Of a DNA stretch of 9,730 nucleotides, positions 5,616 through 9,730 are shown in pieces. The notes below the pieces were generated by a model that saw only the letters and a list, made by a program, of their open reading frames with translations, was not told the DNA's origin and searched no databases. Origin of the DNA: Chloroflexota bacterium (GTDB taxonomy: Bacteria; Chloroflexota; Limnocylindria; Limnocylindrales; CSP1-4); the NCBI GenBank assembly GCA_021802185.1, contig JAKAAV010000033.1, positions 1 through 9,730 on the forward strand. Reading direction: 5' to 3'. Position 1 is the stretch's first letter. Each line of letters begins with the position of its first letter. Made by a program: the position numbers and the translations under genes.

Positions 5616-7169
5616 ATGCAGATTCGCGTCGTCCCGGACCAGCCGTGGTCCGTCGCAGCCGACGTCCTCGCCGTCCCGGTGTTCGCCGGGGACCTCGAGG
5701 GCGCAGACGGCGAGGTTCTCTCCGAGCTCGATCGCCGGCTCGACGGGGCGATCGGCGAGTACCGCCGCCTCGGCGAGGTCGACTCGCAGCTGTTCCGGCG
5801 CGTCATGCTGCGCGGCCGGGATCTCGGCGCGTCGTGGTTGCTCGCGGTCGGCGCGGGAGACGGCGCTGCGTTCGATCGGCGCACCGCGTACCGCTTCGCG
5901 GCCTCGATCGAGCGGCGGCTGGCCGGACTGCACGTCACGCGCATGGCGATCTGGCTGCCGGCCTCGATCGCGCGCTCCGGATCCGCGGCTGCGGCCGCGT
6001 CCGGTGCGCCGCCGATGTCGCTCGACGACCTCGTGATGCTCGTCGCGAGGGGCGTGGTCGAGGGCTCGTACGACCCGGCGACGATCTACCGGGGCGGGTA
6101 CCAGGACGCGCCGCCGGCGCTGGACGAGCTCGTGATCGTGGCGTCCGGCCCCGACATGGCGGCGCTCGAGGCCGCGGCGGAGCGGGGGCGCGTGATCGGC
6201 GAGGGGGCGCGCATCGCGCGCGACCTCGCGAACCGGGCGTCGAACGACGTCAGCCCGGAGGTCCTGGCGGACGCGGCGACCGACCTGGCGAAGGCCAACG
6301 GCCTGTCGATCGACGTCATCGGGCCAGAGCGCGCGACCGAGATGGGCATGGGACTGTTCATGGCCGTCGGCCGGGGCAGCGACAATCCGCCGCGCCTGAT
6401 CGTGCTGCGGAACGGGGCCGACGGGGCCCGCGACGCGCAGGGGCGTCTGCTCGCGCTGGTCGGCAAGGGCGTCACGTTCGACTCGGGCGGCATCTCGATC
6501 AAGCCGTCCGACCGGATGGAAGAGATGAAGATGGACAAGACGGGCGCCTGCACCGTCATCGCCGCGATCGTCACGGCGAAGCGGCTCGCGCCCGACCTGC
6601 CCCTGCTCGCCCTGGCCCCGGCGGTCGAGAACATGCCCGGGTCGCACTCGACGCGGCCCGGCGACATCGTGAAGGCCCTCAACGGCAAGGTGGTCGAGGT
6701 CCAGAACACCGATGCCGAAGGGCGGCTCATCCTCGGCGACGCGCTGACCTACGCCGAGCGGCTCGGCGCGACGCACCTCCTGGATGCGGCGACGCTCACG
6801 GGTGCGGTCGAGCGAGCGTTCGGCAAGCAGGTCACGGGAGCGTTCGGGACGCCGCAGCCGTGGTACGACGCCGTCGTCGCGGCAGGCGCGCGGCAGGGCG
6901 AGCGGTACTGGCAGATCCCGCTCGTCGACGACTACGTGCGCGACATGGAGAGCTGGTACGCCGATTTCCAGAACTCGGGGCCCGCGGACGGCTCGCTCGT
7001 GAAGAGCGGCCTGTTCCTGCGGGAGTTCGTCACGCGGCCGTGGGTCCACCTCGACATCGCCGGCACCGCCTACATGCGCCGGGCGACGCCGTGGGCTCCG
7101 CGCGGCGCCACGGGCACTTCTCACGCGACGATGGTCGAGCTCGCGCTGGAGGGCGCGAAGCCGGCGTAG
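5616..7169 (+). CDS. pepA: Leucyl aminopeptidase (M17 family)
   Basis: This is a 517-residue cytosolic di-zinc (or Mn) aminopeptidase that removes N-terminal residues from peptides in protein turnover; family members form hexamers. The catalytic C-terminal domain is intact. Metal ligands are visible as Lys284 and Asp289 in VGKGVTFDSGG, Asp307 in MDKTGA, and Asp366 and Glu368 in the signature NTDAEGRLIL. The catalytic Lys296 (SIKPSD) and Arg370 are present. The N-terminal domain (about 1-180) is divergent, as is usual in the family. Length is close to the typical 480-510. Some M17 members (E. coli PepA) also bind DNA as Xer or carAB accessory proteins; nothing here tests that. Translation is set by a GAGGAG site. 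A 90-bp gap separates it from the exported-protein gene and 77 bp from the prepilin peptidase gene. Confidence 0.95.
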   Translation: MQIRVVPDQPWSVAADVLAVPVFAGDLEGADGEVLSELDRRLDGAIGEYRRLGEVDSQLFRRVMLRGRDLGASWLLAVGAGDGAAFDRRTAYRFAASIERRLAGLHVTRMAIWLPASIARSGSAAAAASGAPPMSLDDLVMLVARGVVEGSYDPATIYRGGYQDAPPALDELVIVASGPDMAALEAAAERGRVIGEGARIARDLANRASNDVSPEVLADAATDLAKANGLSIDVIGPERATEMGMGLFMAVGRGSDNPPRLIVLRNGADGARDAQGRLLALVGKGVTFDSGGISIKPSDRMEEMKMDKTGACTVIAAIVTAKRLAPDLPLLALAPAVENMPGSHSTRPGDIVKALNGKVVEVQNTDAEGRLILGDALTYAERLGATHLLDAATLTGAVERAFGKQVTGAFGTPQPWYDAVVAAGARQGERYWQIPLVDDYVRDMESWYADFQNSGPADGSLVKSGLFLREFVTRPWVHLDIAGTAYMRRATPWAPRGATGTSHATMVELALEGAKPA

Positions 7170-7170
7170 G

Positions 7171-7228
7171 CCGGTCCAGCCGACGCGCCCGAACCCGGGA
7201 CCTTCGGCGGGTTGCCGTCGCGGACCGG
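7171..7228 (+). other. Inverted repeats between pepA and the prepilin peptidase gene
   Basis: CCGGTCC (7171-7177, right after the pepA stop) and GGACCGG (7222-7228) are perfect complements. They enclose a second imperfect stem in which CGCCCGAA (7186-7193) pairs with TTCGGCG from 7203, apart from one bulged base. The whole could fold as a two-level hairpin that ends just before the -10-like box of the next gene. It may be a terminator or attenuator, but there is no T-tract. Confidence 0.3.
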
Positions 7229-7234
7229 GACGGG

Positions 7235-7240
7235 CACCAT
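7235..7240 (+). promoter_or_regulatory. Degenerate -10 box (CACCAT) before the prepilin peptidase start
   Basis: CACCAT differs from the TACCAT boxes of the HAD and add genes by one base and sits at the same six-base distance from the GTG at 7247. The match to TANNNT is imperfect; the repeated spacing is the main reason to note it. It supports GTG 7247 over the in-frame ATG 7256. Confidence 0.35.
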
Positions 7241-7246
7241 CCGCGC

Positions 7247-7897
7247 GTGAACGCGATGCCCCTCTCGTCCGTGCTTCTCGCGGTCGTCGGCGCCGCCGGC
7301 GGTCTGGCGGCGGACCGCCTCGCCGCGCGCTGGCCGGAGCACGAGGACGGCCGGACTCGCGGGATCGACTGGCGAACGGCGCTCGTCGTGCTGCTCGCGA
7401 CCGGCGCCTTCGCCGCCCTGCCGCTCCGGTTCGGATCGGCACGCGACCTCGCCGTCGAGGCCGTGTTCTTCGCCGCGCTCGTCGTGCTGCTCGCGACCGA
7501 CCTCGACCAGCGGCTGCTGCCGGACGAGATCACGCTGCCGCTGGTGCCGGCGGCCCTGATCGTGCTCCTGGTCGGGTGGAACCCCGTGCTCGCCGGGAAG
7601 GACCTCGGACTCGCGAGCGGGCTCGCGGCGGCAGTGCTCGCTCCCGCGTTCCTGGCCGTCACCGGCGCACTGTTCCGCGGGGCGCTCGGCATGGGTGACC
7701 TGAAGCTCGCGATCAGCCTCGGCCTCGCGTGCGGGATCTCTCAGCTGGTCGCCGGCTTCGTCGTCGCGTCGCTCGCCGCCAGCGTCGTGCTCGTGGCGCT
7801 CCTGCTGACCCGGCGCCTCGGCCTGCGCAGCGCGATCCCGTTCGGCCCGATCCTGATCGTCGCCGCCTTCCTGGCGGTCCTCCGGCCGATCACGTAG
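7247..7897 (+). CDS. Prepilin peptidase (A24 family, short form)
   Basis: This 216-residue polytopic inner-membrane protein is a GxGD-type aspartyl protease, of the family that cleaves leader peptides of type IV pilin or secretion pseudopilins. The two catalytic aspartates are Asp85 in LLATDLDQRLLPDEIT and Asp151 in LGMGDLKL, and about six hydrophobic segments fill the remainder. Classical PilD enzymes have about 290 residues and carry a cysteine-rich cytoplasmic methylase domain between the first and second spans. Here that region is only LAARWPEHEDGRTRG and has no cysteine, so leader cleavage is expected but N-methylation is doubtful. No pilin, ATPase or secretin gene lies in the window, so its substrates are elsewhere. 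The start GTG 7247 is chosen on spacing to a -10-like box; ATG 7256 is the alternative. Confidence 0.87.
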   Translation: MNAMPLSSVLLAVVGAAGGLAADRLAARWPEHEDGRTRGIDWRTALVVLLATGAFAALPLRFGSARDLAVEAVFFAALVVLLATDLDQRLLPDEITLPLVPAALIVLLVGWNPVLAGKDLGLASGLAAAVLAPAFLAVTGALFRGALGMGDLKLAISLGLACGISQLVAGFVVASLAASVVLVALLLTRRLGLRSAIPFGPILIVAAFLAVLRPIT

Positions 7898-7907
7898 GAG
7901 TCCGGAC

Positions 7908-8144
7908 GTGTCCGATCCCCTGACGGCATCGCCCGCCACGGACTGCGCGTTGCGGCGACGTTGCATCGGCCGGTATGATCGGTCGTGCCGGGCCGTTCCA
8001 CTGGACCGTACCCTCCAGCTGAACGGCGCACCACCGACGGGCCAGACGCGGCGCCGGGCCGTATCGTGGCCTTCGACCGCACCGCGGCCGACGAGGCCGC
8101 CGCATGGAGTCGATGCCTGCACGATGACGCGATGCATCGGATGA
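7908..8144 (+). CDS. Candidate small ORF (78 aa) overlapping the M23 gene start
   Basis: A GTG at 7908 has AGGAG seven bases upstream, and the frame runs to TGA 8142-8144, overlapping ATG 8141 as ATGA, a layout typical of translational coupling. The predicted peptide has five cysteines (13, 19, 27, 71, 76), is Arg/Pro-rich and resembles no family I know. Against it: it crosses a promoter-like box and two hairpins, its third-position G/C content is only moderate, and the composition is like that of shadow frames. It is listed because the start and stop signals are unusually good; it is more likely not a stable protein. Confidence 0.2.
   Translation: MSDPLTASPATDCALRRRCIGRYDRSCRAVPLDRTLQLNGAPPTGQTRRRAVSWPSTAPRPTRPPHGVDACTMTRCIG
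7974..7979 (+). promoter_or_regulatory. -10 box (TATGAT) of a promoter upstream of the M23 peptidase gene
   Basis: TATGAT is the best -10 match in the window and has TTGCGG 18 bases upstream (7950-7955) as a fair -35. Transcription would start near 7985-7986. This gives either a 146-base leader before ATG 8132 or, because GTG 7985 is open in the same frame, a leaderless extended product. Confidence 0.5.
7992..8027 (+). other. Two-stage hairpin in the 5' leader of the M23 gene
   Basis: GCCGTTC (7992-7998) pairs perfectly with GAACGGC (8021-8027). After a two-base by two-base internal loop, CTGGA (8001-8005) pairs with TCCAG (8014-8018), closing an eight-base loop. TGC 7986-7988 and GCA 8028-8030 could extend the base past a bulge. 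It begins a few bases after the predicted transcription start. There is no following T-tract, so an mRNA-stability, protein-binding or start-site masking role is more likely than termination. Confidence 0.5.
8084..8100 (+). other. Second leader hairpin (GCGGCC / GGCCGC)
   Basis: GCGGCC (8084-8089) and GGCCGC (8095-8100) form a perfect six-pair stem with loop GACGA, 31 bases before ATG 8132. It has the same stem sequence as the hairpin at 3031-3050. High GC makes chance occurrence fairly likely. Confidence 0.3.
8120..8125 (+). promoter_or_regulatory. Weak -10-like box (CACGAT) six bases before the M23 start
   Basis: CACGAT lies at the same six-base distance from ATG 8132 as the other boxes from their starts, and like CACCAT at 7235 it has C in place of the first T. 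On its own it would not be called a promoter; the recurring spacing is the only argument. Confidence 0.2.
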
Positions 8145-9460
8145 GCCAGGCGTTCGAGCGTCGCCGGTCGCTCCTCGCGGCGCTGCTCCTGGTCCCGCTG
8201 CTGTTCGTCTCGCTCGGCGGCGTGCCGCCCGCGAACGCCGATCCCCTCTCGGATGCTCTCAAGCAGCAGAAGGCGCTGCAGGCGAAGATCGCCGCGCAGC
8301 GCCAGCAGATCCAGGCGCTGACCGCGAGCCAGGCGAAGCTGCAGTCGGCCCTCGCGACCACGGCCGCGCAACTCCAGGGGATCAACGCGGACCAGACCAA
8401 GATCGCTGCGAGCGTGCAGGTCGCGCAGGCCGCGCTCGCCGACGTCCAGTCGAAGTACCTGGCGCTCGTGTCGCAGGTCAACGACCTCGATGCCCAGCTG
8501 CAGCTGCTCGACGGCGAGATCCAGGACAGCCAGCAGCAGCTGGCGGACCAGCGCCACGTCCTGGCGAGCCACATCGCGGACGCGTACATGGTCCAGCAGA
8601 CGTCCCTGCTCGAGCAGCTGCTGAGCGCGAAATCGCTCGCCGACGTCCTCGCGGACGTGGGCTACTACCTCCGCATCGGCGACCAGGACGCGTCGCTCGC
8701 TTCGCAGATCCAGCAGGAGGCGACGGCCCTGCAGCAGCTGCAGCGGACGACGCAGGTGACGCGCTACCAGACGCAGCAGGCACGCCTCGCGATGTTCCAG
8801 CAGAAGGCGCAGGTCACGAAGCAGCGCAACCAGCTGCTCGCGCAGCAGAAGCAGCTCGCCGCGCTCGAGGCGCGGACGAAGTCGGTGCAGGCCCAGCAGC
8901 TGGCCTACTACAACAGACTCAAGCTCACGAAGTCGCAGGCGGCGGCGCAGCTGGCGGCCGAGCAGAAGTCGCTGAACCAGCTCGCGAGCCTCATCGCCAA
9001 GCTCGTCGCGCAGCAGCAGAGCATTCCGTCGCAGTACAACGGGACCCTCGCATGGCCGATGAACGGAACGGTCAGCCAGGAGTTCGGGTGCACCGGCTTC
9101 CCGGCCGAGCCGCCACTCGGGAGCTGCGCACACTTCCACGTCGGGATCGACATCGTGGCGCCGATCTACACGCCGGTCCACGCGGCCGGCGACGGGACCG
9201 TCGTGTTCGTCGGCCCGAACCCGTACGACCCGCCCGGCCGCCAGGCCGTCATCGTGATCATCGCCCACTCGCAGAGCCTGCAGACCTGGTACGCCCACCT
9301 CGACTGGGCCACGCACCCGCCGATCGTGTCGAAGGGGCAGGTCGTCCGGAAGGGCCAGGTCATCGGCTTCGAGGGCGACACCGGCAACAGCACCGGCCCT
9401 CACCTCCACTGGGCCGTCGAGCTCAACGGGACCTTCGTCAACCCCAGGCTGTTCCTGTAA
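8132..9460 (+). CDS. Secreted coiled-coil M23 (LytM) peptidoglycan endopeptidase
   Basis: The product (442 residues from ATG 8132) is exported and predicted to cut peptide cross-links of peptidoglycan. A signal peptide has RRR at 10-12, a Leu/Ala/Val core (about 14-30) and an ANA|D cleavage site after residue 36. A long Gln/Ala/Leu-rich coiled coil (about 37-295) follows, as in EnvC- or RipC-like proteins regulated by FtsEX. The M23 domain (about 306-442) has all zinc and catalytic residues: His336 and Asp340 in HVGID, His389 in YAHL, and His424 and His426 in HLHW. It should therefore be an active enzyme, unlike EnvC, which lacks these ligands. Cys320 and Cys332 flank the first ligand and could form a disulfide. 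Start is uncertain: ATG 8141 and an in-frame GTG 7985 are alternatives; the signal peptide supports 8132 or 8141. No ftsEX genes are in the window. Confidence 0.92.
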   Translation: MHRMSQAFERRRSLLAALLLVPLLFVSLGGVPPANADPLSDALKQQKALQAKIAAQRQQIQALTASQAKLQSALATTAAQLQGINADQTKIAASVQVAQAALADVQSKYLALVSQVNDLDAQLQLLDGEIQDSQQQLADQRHVLASHIADAYMVQQTSLLEQLLSAKSLADVLADVGYYLRIGDQDASLASQIQQEATALQQLQRTTQVTRYQTQQARLAMFQQKAQVTKQRNQLLAQQKQLAALEARTKSVQAQQLAYYNRLKLTKSQAAAQLAAEQKSLNQLASLIAKLVAQQQSIPSQYNGTLAWPMNGTVSQEFGCTGFPAEPPLGSCAHFHVGIDIVAPIYTPVHAAGDGTVVFVGPNPYDPPGRQAVIVIIAHSQSLQTWYAHLDWATHPPIVSKGQVVRKGQVIGFEGDTGNSTGPHLHWAVELNGTFVNPRLFL

Positions 9461-9525
9461 TGGACGCCGTCCCCGCGCCGATGCCGGCAGCGCCGGCGTA
9501 CCGCGGCGGGGACCATTTGCGAGGC

Positions 9526-9542
9526 GGGCGTCACCGGCGCCC
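9526..9542 (+). terminator. Weak hairpin between the M23 gene and glgC
   Basis: GGGCG (9526-9530) and CGCCC (9538-9542) can form a five-pair stem with a seven-base loop, 65 bases after the M23 stop. There is no T-tract. The 129-bp gap otherwise holds only the glgC promoter box and no convincing ORF. Confidence 0.22.
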
Positions 9543-9576
9543 CGGACCTCTTCCCGGTCACCGAAGTCCCGAGGTG

Positions 9577-9582
9577 TAGCAT
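9577..9582 (+). promoter_or_regulatory. -10 box (TAGCAT) of a leaderless promoter for glgC
   Basis: TAGCAT fits TANNNT and ends seven bases before GTG 9590. Transcription starting on that G would produce a leaderless mRNA. The in-frame GTG 9584 lies only one base after the box and could not be included in this transcript, which decides in favour of 9590. Confidence 0.55.
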
Positions 9583-9589
9583 CGTGGGC

Positions 9590-9730
9590 GTGAAAGGTGT
9601 CCTTGCGGTGGTTCTCGCCGGCGGGGAGGGGGAGCGCCTCTCGATCCTGTCGGGCGTGCGGGCCAAGCCGGCGGTGCCCTTCGGCGGCAAGTACCGGATC
9701 ATCGACTTCACCCTCAGCAACTGCGTCAAC
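9590..9730 (+). CDS. glgC: Glucose-1-phosphate adenylyltransferase, N-terminal part (runs off the window)
   Basis: Only the first 47 codons are present, and the frame is open at the window end. They contain the nucleotidyltransferase signature [13 protein letters not shown], then [24 protein letters not shown], both diagnostic of ADP-glucose pyrophosphorylase. This enzyme makes ADP-glucose from ATP and glucose-1-phosphate, the committed step of bacterial glycogen synthesis. The Gly-rich loop binds the nucleotide, and the Arg and Lys of [13 protein letters not shown] contribute to substrate and effector binding in the family. The start is GTG, read from an apparently leaderless transcript. Other glg genes, if clustered, lie beyond the window. 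Confidence 0.9.
   Translation, partial: MKGVLAVVLAGGEGERLSILSGVRAKPAVPFGGKYRIIDFTLSNCVN

Larger units (their letters stand above)
7896..8131 (+). promoter_or_regulatory. Long leader region upstream of the M23 peptidase gene
   Basis: These 234 bases between the prepilin peptidase stop and the hydrolase start hold several signals. AGGAG at 7896-7900 precedes a GTG at 7908; CGGAC-GT-GTCCG at 7903-7914 is a short inverted repeat. A promoter-like TTGCGG (7950-7955), 18-bp spacer, TATGAT (7974-7979) follows, then two hairpins (7992-8027 and 8084-8100). I could not match it to a known riboswitch. It may be a structured 5' leader, or partly coding (see the small ORF at 7908 and the in-frame GTG 7985). 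Confidence 0.4.

Noticed and set aside
7980..8131. c-di-AMP (ydaO-type) riboswitch before the M23 gene
   Set aside because: The gene type fits, but the conserved blocks of that motif are not found by eye and the visible stems do not match its layout.
7121..9409. Long minus-strand frame opposite the prepilin peptidase and M23 genes
   Set aside because: It spans two confirmed plus-strand genes and their intergenic regions, and it reads as low-complexity Arg/Leu/Glu antisense shadow.
9460..9579. 39-codon frame starting at ATG 9460, overlapping the M23 stop as TAATG
   Set aside because: The peptide is Pro/Arg/Gly-rich with no recognisable feature. It has no ribosome site and runs into the glgC promoter box.

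Overview
The window is a GC-rich (roughly 70% or more), densely coded chromosomal stretch with strong G/C preference at third codon positions. The gene set is housekeeping and envelope-related: a DUF4129-type membrane protein, a NYN/PIN-like RNA-binding protein, a HAD phosphatase, adenosine deaminase, leucyl aminopeptidase, a minimal prepilin peptidase, a secreted LytM peptidase and the start of glgC. This content, the base composition and the apparent leaderless promoters fit a high-GC Chloroflexota (Limnocylindria/Ellin6529-like) or possibly an Actinomycetota lineage. That placement is inferred from style and not proven by a marker gene. I see no tRNA, rRNA, CRISPR array, insertion sequence or phage gene.

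Layout. 1-50: tail of an upstream gene. 68-1531 (+): polytopic membrane protein with a C-terminal DUF4129-like domain, convergent with a NYN/YacP-like protein (1568-2152, -). That gene is divergent, across only 26 bp, from a HAD-IIA phosphatase (2179-3000, +). The HAD gene converges on adenosine deaminase (3069-4274, -), with a hairpin in the 68-bp gap. The 291-bp divergent region 4275-4565 holds eight near-perfect copies of a 16-bp G-rich repeat. It is followed by an exported protein of unknown function (4566-5525, +), leucyl aminopeptidase (5616-7169, +), a prepilin peptidase (7247-7897, +), a 234-bp structured leader, a coiled-coil M23 peptidase (8132-9460, +) and the first 47 codons of glgC (9590-9730, +).

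The genes do not form one pathway. Adenosine deaminase (purine salvage), the HAD phosphatase and leucyl aminopeptidase (peptide turnover) are cytoplasmic recycling enzymes. The M23 peptidase, the prepilin peptidase, the exported protein and the DUF4129 protein act at or across the membrane. The regulatory architecture is the most distinctive part. Several starts show a TANNNT -10 box exactly six (once seven) bases upstream of an ATG/GTG, the signature of leaderless transcripts. One divergent promoter region carries a minisatellite. The LytM gene has an unusual leader with a strong hairpin and an overlapping small ORF. I did not find a convincing new defence or mobile system.
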